Source: Streptomyces sp. NBC_01716 (GTDB lineage: Bacteria; Actinomycetota; Actinomycetes; Streptomycetales; Streptomycetaceae). Taken from it: a DNA stretch of 64,000 bases. This document shows positions 8,094 through 16,676 of this stretch, piece by piece. Positions within the stretch are counted from its first letter, which is position 1; each line of letters starts with the position of its first letter. The stretch covers positions 5,394,001 through 5,458,000 of the forward strand of contig NZ_CP109181.1 in NCBI RefSeq assembly GCF_036248275.1, read 5' to 3'. The translations under genes were made by a program, and so were the position numbers. Below the pieces are notes generated by a model. The model worked only from the letters and a program-made list of their open reading frames with translations, was not told the origin of the DNA and did not search any database.

Positions 8094-8430
8094 GGAGGAC
8101 CTTTCTCAGCATGGTCACATCGGCTCGTTCGGCCGGCGGTATGGGTGGGCGGGTCACGATCAGCCCCCAGTCGATGAGGTCGGCGAGCAACACCTGTACC
8201 ACGGAGGGTGGTTGGCCCAGATGGGCCGACACCTCGGCCACCGACAGCAGTCCCTGACAGTGCGTCAGTATCGTTCGGTGTTCGGGCTGGAGGGTCGCCG
8301 GCGGGACCGCTGCCGCGGCCACCACCAGGGACTCCCAGGACAGTGGTTCGACTCCGGCGTCCGCCCTGCCACCGGTGATCACGTACGGGCGTACCGCCGA
8401 CGTGGTCCGGTCGTCGGGGCGCTCCGTCAT
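8071..8430 (-). CDS. cvnC: Conservon DUF742 protein CvnC
   Basis: DUF742 winged-helix protein (119 aa) of the conservon. Recognisable family blocks are VRPYVITGGR near the N-terminus and a helix-turn-helix-like region with LLSVAEVSAHLGQP and VVQVLLADLIDWGLI. The ATG at 8430 overlaps the cvnB stop as ATGA, indicating translational coupling. The reading frame is open further upstream, but that part runs antisense to nothing conserved and through cvnB. The molecular role of CvnC is not established beyond membership of the complex. Confidence 0.93.
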   Translation of the reverse strand: MTERPDDRTTSAVRPYVITGGRADAGVEPLSWESLVVAAAAVPPATLQPEHRTILTHCQGLLSVAEVSAHLGQPPSVVQVLLADLIDWGLIVTRPPIPPAERADVTMLRKVLHGLESRL

Positions 8431-8885
8431 GAGGACGGGCTCACCGGATCCCGGGGATGGCTGCTGAGGTGGCTGCCGATCTTCACGACCAGCAGTTGCA
8501 TCTGCTGGGCCACCAGGCCCACATCGGCGTCGGTCTCGGTCGCGGCGCCCAGCTGGGCGCCCACTCCGGCCGAGGTGAAGAGGACGAAGCCCTGGTCGGA
8601 CTCCAGCATCAACTGCCGTACGTCGGCGCCGCCGCCGAACAGCAGCCCCGCCGTGGAACGCCCCGTCATCGTCAGCGCGGCGGAGGCCGCCGCGAGCGAT
8701 TCGGCCTCGGCCACGCTCAGTTCGGACACCGGGCCCTTCAGGCCTTCGGCGGACGCGTGGCCGAGCCGCAGGCCGTCCTCCGAGACGACCACGGCGTGTC
8801 GGACCCCCGGGATCTCGGTCAGCGGGCGGAGCATCCACCCGAGATCCGGGAGTCGGGAGATCGTTCCGGTCACTCTTCCGGTCAC
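8427..8885 (-). CDS. cvnB: Conservon roadblock/LC7 protein CvnB
   Basis: Roadblock/LC7-domain protein (152 aa), the CvnB partner that in conservons is thought to modulate the CvnD GTPase. The alpha/beta LC7 core runs from GVRHAVVVSEDGLRLGHAS to the strand GFVLFTSAGVGAQLGA, followed by a terminal helix. The start is GTG at 8885, which overlaps the cvnA stop as GTGA; a second GTG lies four codons in. Both junctions of the gene are 4-bp overlaps, consistent with stoichiometric expression from one message. Confidence 0.93.
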   Translation of the reverse strand: MTGRVTGTISRLPDLGWMLRPLTEIPGVRHAVVVSEDGLRLGHASAEGLKGPVSELSVAEAESLAAASAALTMTGRSTAGLLFGGGADVRQLMLESDQGFVLFTSAGVGAQLGAATETDADVGLVAQQMQLLVVKIGSHLSSHPRDPVSPSS

Positions 8886-10480
8886 TGCCGGCCTCCGTCG
8901 TGTTGGTCGGGCACTTCGGTGTCCTGGACGGCCGCCGCGCGGCCACGACGGGAGCCGGACACCACGCTGGTGATCGACGCGCGTGCCGCTTCGGGGGTCC
9001 AGGAGGGGTCGGGCTGCGCTTGCTGTGGGGGTTGCGGCTGCGACGCCTGTGGTGCCTGTTCCGGTGTCCGTTCCTTTACCCGCGCGGTGGCGGGGACGGC
9101 GGACGGGCTCCGCCGCCTGCTGCGGCGGCGCGGCAGCCCGCCGGGCGCGTCCTCCGGGGCCGCGACGGCAGATCGTTCGTGCTCACGCGCTCCATTCGCA
9201 GACGCGTCGCCGGAAGCGCCCTCGTCCGCCGGTGCCCTGCCCGCGGGCGCCTCGCCCTCCGACGCCCGGTCGCGGACCGCCAGCGGCGGAAAGTGCGAGA
9301 GCGGTTCGGTCAGCAGGCGGTGCGGTACGAAGGTGACGGCCCGGGTCCCGCCGTACGCGGACGCCCCCGTCAGCTCCACGTTGAAGCCCATCTCCCGGCT
9401 CCAGCGCCCCACACACGCCAGCCCCAGGCGCGGTACGGCCCCGAGTCGCGTCAGGTCCAGATCGTCCCTGAGCTGCGACATCGCCTGCTTCAGTACGTCC
9501 GGCGGCATGCCGAGGCCCGCGTCGTCGATCTCCACGACGGCTCCCGCGCCGACCTCCCGGATCGTCACGATCACCTGGGTGCGGGAGGGCGAGAACACGG
9601 TCGCGTTCTCCAGGAGTTCGGCGACGGCGTGCATCAGGCCCTCGACGGCGGGCGGCACCACGTACAGGGTCTGCCCGCCGTGCACCTCGACGCGCCCGAA
9701 TTCCACGATCCGCGACTGCGCGCCGCGCACGCAGTCGTACAGCGAGACCGGCTGCGACTCGCGCCTGGCCGGCCAGATCCCGCACATCACGAGGAGCGTC
9801 TGCGCCTTGCGGGTCATCTGCGAGGCCGCGTGGTCGGCCTTCATCACGTCCGCCATCAGCCTCGGGTCGTCGATGGCGCGCTCCACCTGGTCGAGTACCT
9901 GCTGCTGGACCGTGGCCATCGCGTGCATGTTCCGGGCGACCGACTCGAAGGCCGTCTGCACCGAGTCGCGCAGGCCGCGCTCGCGCCGTACGCCCTCGTC
10001 CGAGCCGAGCGCGGCGACCACCGCGGCCAGCGCGCGTGCGAAGTCCTCGCCGGTCTCGGCCTCGGGCGCGACCGGTCCCGGGATGCCCTCCAACCGCCGT
10101 CCCGTACGCACCCGTTCGGCGATGGCGGGGGCGCGTACCGCCGCGAGATGTGCCATCTCGGCGGCCCGCGCCGCGGCGGTCCGCCGCTCCCGGTCGTGTT
10201 CGGCGCGCTCCGCGGCCAGCTGTCGGCGCAGCACGAGCACCCAGGCCAGGAGCAGCACGGTGACGGCGGCGCAGCCGCCCGCGAGCACCTGACGCCACTC
10301 CTCCGTTGAGCCCTGGCCGATCAGCACGGCGGCGACGGCGGCGACCGCCAGGACCGCGAGCCACCACACCGCCCGTCTGTTCCCTCTGTCCACCGGACGG
10401 CTCAACACGGCGAATCCGACATGACAGGCACGGATACGGCGAACACGGAGACCGGGCCCCTTCCAGGACTCGTCGGACAC
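8882..10480 (-). CDS. cvnA: Conservon sensor histidine kinase-like protein CvnA
   Basis: Membrane-bound sensor-kinase-like protein (532 aa) heading the conservon operon. Two closely spaced hydrophobic segments (about residues 37-54 and 64-83) are followed by a coiled-coil-like Arg/Glu/Ala-rich stretch. A helical region with LMADVMKADH and a GHKL ATPase domain come next: N-box ELLENATVFSP, G1 DDAGLGMP, then LGLACVGRWS. The C-terminal 130 residues are disordered Pro/Arg/Ala. No canonical phosphoacceptor H-box is obvious, as is usual for CvnA. The GTG at 10480 was chosen over longer in-frame starts because GGGAG lies 7 nt upstream and the extension has no conserved content. A TAGGAT -10-like hexamer lies 36 bp upstream of the start. 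Confidence 0.9.
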   Translation of the reverse strand: MSDESWKGPGLRVRRIRACHVGFAVLSRPVDRGNRRAVWWLAVLAVAAVAAVLIGQGSTEEWRQVLAGGCAAVTVLLLAWVLVLRRQLAAERAEHDRERRTAAARAAEMAHLAAVRAPAIAERVRTGRRLEGIPGPVAPEAETGEDFARALAAVVAALGSDEGVRRERGLRDSVQTAFESVARNMHAMATVQQQVLDQVERAIDDPRLMADVMKADHAASQMTRKAQTLLVMCGIWPARRESQPVSLYDCVRGAQSRIVEFGRVEVHGGQTLYVVPPAVEGLMHAVAELLENATVFSPSRTQVIVTIREVGAGAVVEIDDAGLGMPPDVLKQAMSQLRDDLDLTRLGAVPRLGLACVGRWSREMGFNVELTGASAYGGTRAVTFVPHRLLTEPLSHFPPLAVRDRASEGEAPAGRAPADEGASGDASANGAREHERSAVAAPEDAPGGLPRRRSRRRSPSAVPATARVKERTPEQAPQASQPQPPQQAQPDPSWTPEAARASITSVVSGSRRGRAAAVQDTEVPDQHDGGRQ

Positions 10481-10857
10481 GTAGGGCTCCCGCCGGCGTG
10501 ATCGCGAGCAACCAGATCCTACGAGCAATGTGCCTGCCGCGGGCAGGAGTTGCTCAACTCCTGTCACACGGCGACACAAGCCGGGCACTACCCGCACACA
10601 AGTGGGGCGGACCCGCGGGACGTTCGGGCTGGCAGTGGGTGTGGCCGCACCCCGCCACACCGGCCCCCTGGCCACCATCGGCCACATGTACAGGTTCACC
10701 CACCGCGTCTGCCGTGATCCGTATCCGTCATGACATGGCCGACTGGCCCTGTACCGGAGCGATTTGGGCCGGTACCGTCCTGTTCGGCGTGAGCTCGTCG
10801 GGGGACCGGCCGTGGGGACGGCCGACAGGGACGGGCCCGAGCGGCCGGGGGGTCGAG
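10481..10857. other. Divergent intergenic region between cvnA and the polysaccharide island
   Basis: This 377-bp region holds no convincing gene. On the cvnA side there is a TAGGAT -10-like hexamer (minus strand, 10521-10516) and an 8-bp-arm palindrome (10544-10563). Toward the GNAT gene I see only GC-rich DNA and no clear -35/-10 pair. Confidence 0.5.
10516..10563 (-). promoter_or_regulatory. Putative cvnA promoter with palindromic operator
   Basis: TAGGAT at 10521-10516 matches the Streptomyces vegetative -10 consensus. It would place a transcription start about 29 nt before the cvnA GTG. A perfect palindrome, CAGGAGTT then 4 nt then AACTCCTG (10544-10563), sits where the -35 region and its upstream flank would be. 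No good TTGACA-like element is present, so activation or repression at the palindrome is plausible. Confidence 0.35.
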
Positions 10858-11967
10858 TTGAGCGATGTACGTGTACGTGGTGCCGCCGCCCGCATCCGTG
10901 TGATGCGGCCGGGGGAGATGGGCGCGGCGGAGATCGAACGCTGGCGCGAGTTACGGGCGCTGTCCGGCGCCCCCGCCAATCCGTTCATGGAGCCCGAGTT
11001 CACCCTCGCCGTGGGCCGCGTGCGGCCGGGCGCGCGGGTGGCCGTCGTCGGAGGCGGGAGCGGCGAGTACGAAGGCTTCTTCCCTTACGAGAAGGGCCCG
11101 TTGGGGCAGGGCCGTGCGATCGGGTTCGGGGTGTCCGACTGCCAGGGAGTGGTGCTGAGCCCCGAACACACGCTCACGGCCGGGGAGTTGCTGCGCGCGT
11201 GCTCCCTCACCAGCTGGGAGTTCGACAATCTCGACGGGGGCCAGACGCTCTTCGTCCCGGCTGCGGCCGAGGAGTTCGACTCTCCGGTCATCGACGTCGC
11301 TCAGGGGTACGAGGCGTACGAGGCGGTCCTGCGCGCCGGCTCGCCCAAGTTCTTCCGTACGACGACCGCCAAGGAACGCAAACTGGCCCGGCAGGCGGGC
11401 GAGGTGCGGTTCGTCTTCGACGAGCGTGATCCGGCGGCCCTGCGCACGCTCATGGAGTGGAAGTCGGCCCAGTACCGCAGGACGGGCCGCCGCGACCGGT
11501 TCGCGAAGGAGTGGATCAGCGCGCTGGTAAGGCAGTTGGCGGCGGACCGCACGCCCGGCTGCTCCGGTGTCCTTTCCGTGCTGTACGTCGGTGACCGCCC
11601 GGTCGCCGCGCACTTCGGGCTCCGCTCACGGACGGTCCTGTCCTGCTGGTTCCCCGCGTACGACACCGACTTCGCCAAGTACTCACCGGGTCTGATCCTC
11701 CATCTGCGGATGGCGGAGGCGGCGGCCGGTGCCGGGATCGGCCTGCTCGACCTGGGCCGGGGCGCCGCCGAGTACAAGGACGCGCTCAAGACCGGTGATC
11801 TGCGGGTGTACGAGGGGGCGTCGGTACGGCGCGGGCCGCGGGCGGCCCTGTACCGGCTCAGCCGTGAGCCGTCGCGCCGCGCGCACAGCTTCGTACGGAA
11901 CAGGCCGAGGCTGGCGGGCTACGCGCAGCGCGCTCTGAAGCAGGTGGGCCGGTTCCGGGACCGGTGA
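10858..11967 (+). CDS. GNAT acyltransferase of the FemAB/BioF2-like family (TTA codon)
   Basis: GNAT-fold protein (369 aa) of the BioF2/CelD-like acetyltransferase family often found in polysaccharide clusters. Typical blocks are FMEPEF near the N-terminus, EFDNLDGGQTLF, SPKFFRTTTAKERKL, the acceptor-side SVLYVGDRPVAAHFGL, YSPGLILHLRM and LDLGRGAAEYKDALK. These resemble proteins that acylate a sugar or transfer an aminoacyl group. TTG at 10858 after a GGGGGG run is the best start, but it is uncertain; the frame is open much further upstream without conservation. Codon 32 is TTA (10951-10953), the leucine codon read only by the bldA tRNA. It heads the polysaccharide island, 72 bp before the GT2 gene. 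Confidence 0.82.
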   Translation: MSDVRVRGAAARIRVMRPGEMGAAEIERWRELRALSGAPANPFMEPEFTLAVGRVRPGARVAVVGGGSGEYEGFFPYEKGPLGQGRAIGFGVSDCQGVVLSPEHTLTAGELLRACSLTSWEFDNLDGGQTLFVPAAAEEFDSPVIDVAQGYEAYEAVLRAGSPKFFRTTTAKERKLARQAGEVRFVFDERDPAALRTLMEWKSAQYRRTGRRDRFAKEWISALVRQLAADRTPGCSGVLSVLYVGDRPVAAHFGLRSRTVLSCWFPAYDTDFAKYSPGLILHLRMAEAAAGAGIGLLDLGRGAAEYKDALKTGDLRVYEGASVRRGPRAALYRLSREPSRRAHSFVRNRPRLAGYAQRALKQVGRFRDR

Positions 11968-12039
11968 CGGCGGCCGGCGACCGGGCCGATTCCGCGTACC
12001 ACTTGGCAGTCGTTCTCAGTGCCCACGAGCGGAGGCAGG

Positions 12040-13395
12040 ATGCCCCACACTCCGAGCACGTCCTCACGACCACCTTCAGGACCGCCCTCACGATCGCTCC
12101 TGCGAGACGTCGGCGTCGCCGACCTGGACCTGGATCCCGGCGGTCCCGGTGGCCCCGGCGATCCCGGCGCCAAGGCCGAGGTCCTGTCACTGACCCCCGC
12201 CCCCGGCGGCCCGCCCCTCCACGCCGGTCCCGTCTACGCGCTCGTACGGCTCCGGGGCCGCCCCGTCGCCACTGTCCTCACCACGGTCCCGGAGGGCGCC
12301 GACCCCGCCGAGGTCCTGACGGCGGCCTTCCTCGCGCAGCGCGGCGGCGAGCACGGCGAGCACCTCCAACACCCGTCGGCCAAAGGCCCGTTGGGCGATG
12401 AGCCGCCCCGTACGACAGTCGTCGTCGCCACCCGCGAGCGCGCCGACCAGCTCGGCCGCGCCCTCGATTCGCTCCTCGCGCAGGACCACCCGGACTTCGC
12501 CGTCGTGGTCGTCGACAACGCGCCCGTCACCACCGCCACCCGTGAACTCGTCCACTCCCGTTACGCGGGCCGCGTCACCTACGTCCACGAGCCCGTGCCC
12601 GGACTGGCCGCCGCCCACAACCGAGGCGTCGCGGCCACCGACAGCCCCGTCATCGCCTTCACGGACGACGACGTCGTCGCCGATCCGCACTGGCTCTCCG
12701 CGCTCACCGCGCCGTTCGCCGCCGATCCCCGTACCGGCTGTGTCACGGGCCTGATCCTCCCCGCCCGTCTGACCACCCCCGCGCAGGTCCTCCTGGAGAG
12801 CCACGGCGGCTTCGCGAAAGGCTTCACCCCGCGTCTCTACGACCCGGCCGCGCCGCCCGCCGGCGAACCGCTCTTCCCGTTCACGGCGGGCAGCTTCGGA
12901 TCCGGCGCCAACATGGCGTTCCGCGCGTCCGCCCTGCGCGCCGTCGGCGGTTTCGACCCCGCCACCGGCACCGGTACACCCGCCAAGGGCGGCGACGACC
13001 TCTACGCGTTCGTCCGGATCCTGAGCGCGGGCCACCGGCTGCGGTACGTATCCGGCGCGCTGGTCTGGCACCACCACCGCGAGACCTGGCAGGACCTGCG
13101 GAACCAGGCGTACGGCTACGGCGCCGGCCTCACCGCCTATCTCACCGCCGTCATCTGCCGCCACCCGGCCCTGCTGCCCGCGCTGTTGGCGAAGCTGCCG
13201 CGCGGGCTGGCCCACGCGCGGGCCATCACCGCCCACCGCCAGGGTCCGGCCGAGACCGGGGCCAGCGCCCCTGGTGCCCCCGGCGCGCACGGCACCCACA
13301 GCCACCCGTGGCCGCGCACCCTGTCCCGGCTGGAGCGCAGAGGGATGCTGTACGGCCCGTTGGGCTATGCCAAGGCCCGCTGGGGGCGGCGATGA
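12040..13395 (+). CDS. GT2 family glycosyltransferase
   Basis: Soluble or peripheral inverting glycosyltransferase of family 2 (451 aa). After a poorly conserved ~115-residue N-terminal extension, the GT-A domain starts at TTVVVATRERADQLGRALDSL. It shows the DDD metal motif FTDDDVVADP, the acceptor-loop GGFDP and a conserved Gly-Asp-Asp (KGGDDLYAF). WHHHRETW with YGYGAG follows, as in GTs that act on lipid-linked sugars. ATG at 12040 follows GGAGG at short (4-nt) spacing; a GTG at 12019 is an alternative. The stop overlaps the deacetylase start as ATGA, so the two are translationally coupled. It probably extends or initiates the repeat unit of an exported glycan. Confidence 0.88.
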   Translation: MPHTPSTSSRPPSGPPSRSLLRDVGVADLDLDPGGPGGPGDPGAKAEVLSLTPAPGGPPLHAGPVYALVRLRGRPVATVLTTVPEGADPAEVLTAAFLAQRGGEHGEHLQHPSAKGPLGDEPPRTTVVVATRERADQLGRALDSLLAQDHPDFAVVVVDNAPVTTATRELVHSRYAGRVTYVHEPVPGLAAAHNRGVAATDSPVIAFTDDDVVADPHWLSALTAPFAADPRTGCVTGLILPARLTTPAQVLLESHGGFAKGFTPRLYDPAAPPAGEPLFPFTAGSFGSGANMAFRASALRAVGGFDPATGTGTPAKGGDDLYAFVRILSAGHRLRYVSGALVWHHHRETWQDLRNQAYGYGAGLTAYLTAVICRHPALLPALLAKLPRGLAHARAITAHRQGPAETGASAPGAPGAHGTHSHPWPRTLSRLERRGMLYGPLGYAKARWGRR

Positions 13396-14231
13396 CGAGT
13401 CGGGTGCCGCACCCGGCGACGCGACCGGGGGACCACTCACCGTCCCGTATCCCCGTACTGCTGTACCACGCGGTGATGGCCGATCCACCCGCCTGGATCG
13501 CTGAATTCACCGTCACACCGAGGCAGTTCACCGACCAACTCGACGCGATCGTGGCATCGGGCCGTACGCCCGTACCAGTCAGCGCGCTCGTCGACGGGCT
13601 GACCGGCGGCGCCCCGCTGCCACCCCGGCCCGTGGTCCTGACCTTCGACGACGGATTCGCCGACCTGCCGGGCCCGACGGCCGAAGCGCTCGCCGAGCGC
13701 GCCCTGCCCGCCACCGCCTATCTCACGACCGGTGCCATCACCCCGGGACTCGGCAGCCTGCTCCCGCCCGCCCCGATGATGACTCTCGCGCAGGCGCCGT
13801 CGCTGGAGCGGTACGGCGTGGAGGTCGGCGCGCACACGGTCACCCATCCGCAGCTGGACACCCTCCGCGCGCCCCAACTGGACCGCGAGCTAAGAGAGTC
13901 CAAGGCGGCGCTCGAAGACGTCCTGGGCCATGAGGTCGCGCATCTGGCCTATCCGCACGGCTACAACAGCCGTGCCGTACGGGGGGCCGCCCGCCGCGCC
14001 GGATACACCTCGGCCGTCGCCGTACGCCACGCCCTCAGCTCGGACACGGACGAACCGTTCCGTATCTCCCGCCTCATCCTGCGCAGCGGCCACACGGTGG
14101 CGGACGTGGAGGCGTGGATGGCGGGGGAGGGCGCGCGGGCGGCGCCGTTCCCCGACTCGGCGGCGACGGTGGGCTGGCGCCTCTACCGCAGGACGCGCGC
14201 GGCCGTCGGGGGTCCGCGGTTCGCTGGCTAG
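13392..14231 (+). CDS. Polysaccharide deacetylase (NodB domain, CE4)
   Basis: NodB-homology deacetylase (279 aa) of carbohydrate esterase family 4. Motif 1 is TFDDGFAD (catalytic base and metal Asp) and motif 2 is HTVTHPQL (metal His pair). An AYPHGYNS block then occupies the motif-3 region. No signal peptide or membrane segment is evident. It may therefore act on a cytoplasmic, lipid-linked intermediate, as N-deacetylases of polysaccharide synthesis sometimes do, rather than on secreted polymer. The start ATG at 13392 overlaps the GT2 stop. The adjacent GNAT gene could re-acylate or modify the amine it exposes; that link is inference. Confidence 0.9.
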   Translation: MTSRVPHPATRPGDHSPSRIPVLLYHAVMADPPAWIAEFTVTPRQFTDQLDAIVASGRTPVPVSALVDGLTGGAPLPPRPVVLTFDDGFADLPGPTAEALAERALPATAYLTTGAITPGLGSLLPPAPMMTLAQAPSLERYGVEVGAHTVTHPQLDTLRAPQLDRELRESKAALEDVLGHEVAHLAYPHGYNSRAVRGAARRAGYTSAVAVRHALSSDTDEPFRISRLILRSGHTVADVEAWMAGEGARAAPFPDSAATVGWRLYRRTRAAVGGPRFAG

Positions 14232-14367
14232 ACGAGGCCGGCGCAGGGGGCGGCTCTTACGCAACAGAGATGTACGAGAGCCACGCAAAAGCGCAGAGAG
14301 TTCATATAATTCGCTGAAGGGGACAGCGGCGTGACGGCCGCGACACAGGGGTGGGGGGAGCCGCACC

Positions 14368-16299
14368 GTGCAACCACGCGTGCCCGCACCGGACATGGCC
14401 CAGCCTCGGACCAAGGCTGAGGCTGAGACCGAGGCCCCGCCGCCGACGCGATCAATCCCGCCCCGGCCCCGCCGCGCGCTGCCCCGGCCGTTACGGGCCC
14501 TGCGGCCCCAACTCCTCCTCTCCTGGCTGCCGTTGCTCGCCGGGGCCGCCCTCTGGATGTACGCGCTGCCGCGCATCGGCTTCCGCACCATGGGCGACTA
14601 CGGGCTCCTCGACCGTTTCCCCGTCGCGTTCTACGCCGCCCTCGCCCTCCTCACCTGCGGATTCCTGGCCGCCCTGCGCCGCGCCGGAACCGCGCCATGG
14701 TGGCCGGCGAGCTACTGCGTCGCCCTTCTCGTCGCGCTCAAGGCGCCACCCGCCGTCCTGTACGACTCCGTGCGCTATCCCTGGGCCTCCAAGCACGACG
14801 CCGTCGTCAACCAGCTCCTGCTCAACGGTGAACTGCGCCCGAACGGCGCCCTGTCGGGCAACATGTCCGCCTACGACCAGTGGCCCGGCTTCTTCACCCT
14901 CGTCGGCGGGCTGGTCCGCGCCTTCGGTGTCGAGAGCGCCGCCGCGTTCCTCAACTGGGCCCCGATCGCGCTCGGTCTGCTCATGATGCCGGTGCTCGTG
15001 CTGCTGTACCGCACCTTCACCGAGGACTGGCGGCTGGTGTGGACCGCCGTCTGGATCTTCCAGCTCGCCAACTGGGTGGGGCAGGACTATCTGGCGCCCC
15101 AGGGCTTCGCGTATCTGCTGCATCTGTCCGTGATCGCCGTCGTGCTGCGGCACTTCGTGCTGCCGAAGTCGGCGGGCAGGCTGCGCGACCGGTCGTTCCT
15201 CGACCCGGCGTCCGCCGCCGTGCCACCGCCCACCGGCACCCGGCAGCGTGCCGTCTGTGTGGCGCTCCTCGCGCCGCTGATCCTGGCCGTCAACGCCGCG
15301 CACCAGCTCACGCCGGTGATGCTCTGCGTCTCGCTGTTCGCCCTGACCCTCACCCGCCGCTACCGCAACTACGGACTGCTGGCCGTCGCCGTCCTGATCA
15401 TGCTGGCCTGGGACCTGACGATGGGCCGGCCGCTGTTCGTCGAGACCCTGGGCACGGTGCGGGACTCGCTCGGCGAGCTGACCCAGAACTCACGCGCGGG
15501 TTACGCCGGTGAGCTCACCGGCCCCGGCCCCGAACTCGCGGGCCGCGCCAACGTGTTGATGGTGCTCGCCGTCGCCGCGCTGGCGGGCGCGGCGCTTCTG
15601 CTGCGGCGCCGGCTCCTGCGGAGCGCGCTGCCGCTGCTGCTCGTGTCCGTCGCTCCCGTCCCGCTCTTCGTCGTGAACGACTACGGCGGCGAAATGCTCT
15701 TCCGGGTCTATCTGTTCGGGCTGCCCGGCGCCGCGTTCTTCGCGGCGGCGACGCTCGTGCCCGCCGTCGGTGCAACCCGGCGCGGACCGGCGCGCCGCCG
15801 GGCCGCCGCGCTCACGCTCCATGTCGCGCTGCCCGTCTCCCTGGTGGCGCTGCTGGCCGGCTTCCTGCCCTCGTACTACGGCAAGGAGAAGATGTACTAC
15901 ACCCCGCCCGCCGAGACCGCGCTGGTCACCCGCGCGATCGACCGGGCGCCCGACGGCGCGCTGATCCTCGCCACCACCGGCTCCTTCCCGCAGGCGCTGC
16001 ACCGCTACGACCGGGTGGAGCACTGGTTCTTCGCCGAGCAGGAACTACCCGAGAACGAACGGATGTTGGAGGACCCCGCCCGCTATCTGGCCGACCGGAT
16101 CCCGCCGGACACCGACGCGTACGTGATCCTCACCCGTACGCAGGACATCTACGCGGCCGGTGAAGGACTGCTGCCCCCGGGCGGCTTCGGCGCCCTGCGG
16201 TCACGGCTCAGCGTCTCGCCCCTGTTCCGGGTGGTGGAGGCGCACTCGTACGGCATCGTCCTGGAGTACCGGCAGGCCGCGGAAGGCGAACGTCCATGA
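14368..16299 (+). CDS. Polytopic membrane protein, possible GT-C glycosyltransferase or polymerase (TTA codon)
   Basis: Large integral membrane protein (643 aa) with roughly 12 hydrophobic segments from residue 50 to about 495 and a soluble C-terminal domain (about 500-643). The topology resembles GT-C glycosyltransferases and Wzy-like polymerases. A conserved extracellular-loop-like block SAYDQWPGFF and NWVGQDYLAPQGF lie between the early segments. No family signature is certain. Codon 42 is TTA (14491-14493). GTG at 14368 has a GGGGGAG sequence 8 nt upstream; a TATAAT at 14305-14310 may be promoter sequence. Part of its N-terminal half resembles the C-terminal extension of the flippase in the same island. 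The stop overlaps the next start as ATGA. Confidence 0.82.
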   Translation: MQPRVPAPDMAQPRTKAEAETEAPPPTRSIPPRPRRALPRPLRALRPQLLLSWLPLLAGAALWMYALPRIGFRTMGDYGLLDRFPVAFYAALALLTCGFLAALRRAGTAPWWPASYCVALLVALKAPPAVLYDSVRYPWASKHDAVVNQLLLNGELRPNGALSGNMSAYDQWPGFFTLVGGLVRAFGVESAAAFLNWAPIALGLLMMPVLVLLYRTFTEDWRLVWTAVWIFQLANWVGQDYLAPQGFAYLLHLSVIAVVLRHFVLPKSAGRLRDRSFLDPASAAVPPPTGTRQRAVCVALLAPLILAVNAAHQLTPVMLCVSLFALTLTRRYRNYGLLAVAVLIMLAWDLTMGRPLFVETLGTVRDSLGELTQNSRAGYAGELTGPGPELAGRANVLMVLAVAALAGAALLLRRRLLRSALPLLLVSVAPVPLFVVNDYGGEMLFRVYLFGLPGAAFFAAATLVPAVGATRRGPARRRAAALTLHVALPVSLVALLAGFLPSYYGKEKMYYTPPAETALVTRAIDRAPDGALILATTGSFPQALHRYDRVEHWFFAEQELPENERMLEDPARYLADRIPPDTDAYVILTRTQDIYAAGEGLLPPGGFGALRSRLSVSPLFRVVEAHSYGIVLEYRQAAEGERP

Positions 16300-16676
16300 C
16301 TTTGGATCATTTACGGCTCCGAGTACCGCTGGCCCTCGCCGGCTGGGGCGCGCTCGCCGCGACCGCTCTGCCCGGTGGTTCACCACTGCGCTGGATCCCG
16401 GTGTCGCTCTTCGTCTGTTTCGGACCCGGTCTCGCGCTCCTCCATCCGCTGCGCGGCACGCTGCGCCCGGCCGCCCGTATCGAGGCCGTCGCGCTCGCCG
16501 CGCCGCTCAGTCTCTCCCTCGCGGTGACGGTCTCCACGACCCTGTTTCTGGTGCGCGGCTTCTCGGCGACGGCCTTCCTGGTGACACTGGCGGCGGTCAC
16601 GACCGTCGCCGCCGCCCTGCCGGGGCTGCCCCTGCCCGCCGCGACGCGCGGCGCGGTGGGCCGGAGGGACCGCTGA
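16296..16676 (+). CDS. Small membrane protein of the polysaccharide island (TTA codon)
   Basis: 126-aa protein with about four hydrophobic segments (roughly 12-27, 32-49, 61-84 and 89-108) and no recognised domain. It starts with ATG overlapping the preceding stop (ATGA) and ends with TGATG overlapping the next start, so it is translationally coupled on both sides. Codon 6 is TTA (16311-16313), making it the third TTA-containing gene in the island. It could be an accessory subunit for the neighbouring membrane protein; I cannot assign a function. Confidence 0.8.
   Translation: MTLDHLRLRVPLALAGWGALAATALPGGSPLRWIPVSLFVCFGPGLALLHPLRGTLRPAARIEAVALAAPLSLSLAVTVSTTLFLVRGFSATAFLVTLAAVTTVAAALPGLPLPAATRGAVGRRDR

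Noticed and set aside
4699..10480. Secondary-metabolite cluster suggested by two adjacent P450 genes
   Set aside because: The P450s overlap or are coupled to cvnA-B-C-D and have the CYP157/CYP154 pairing of conservons. No biosynthetic core enzyme is present.
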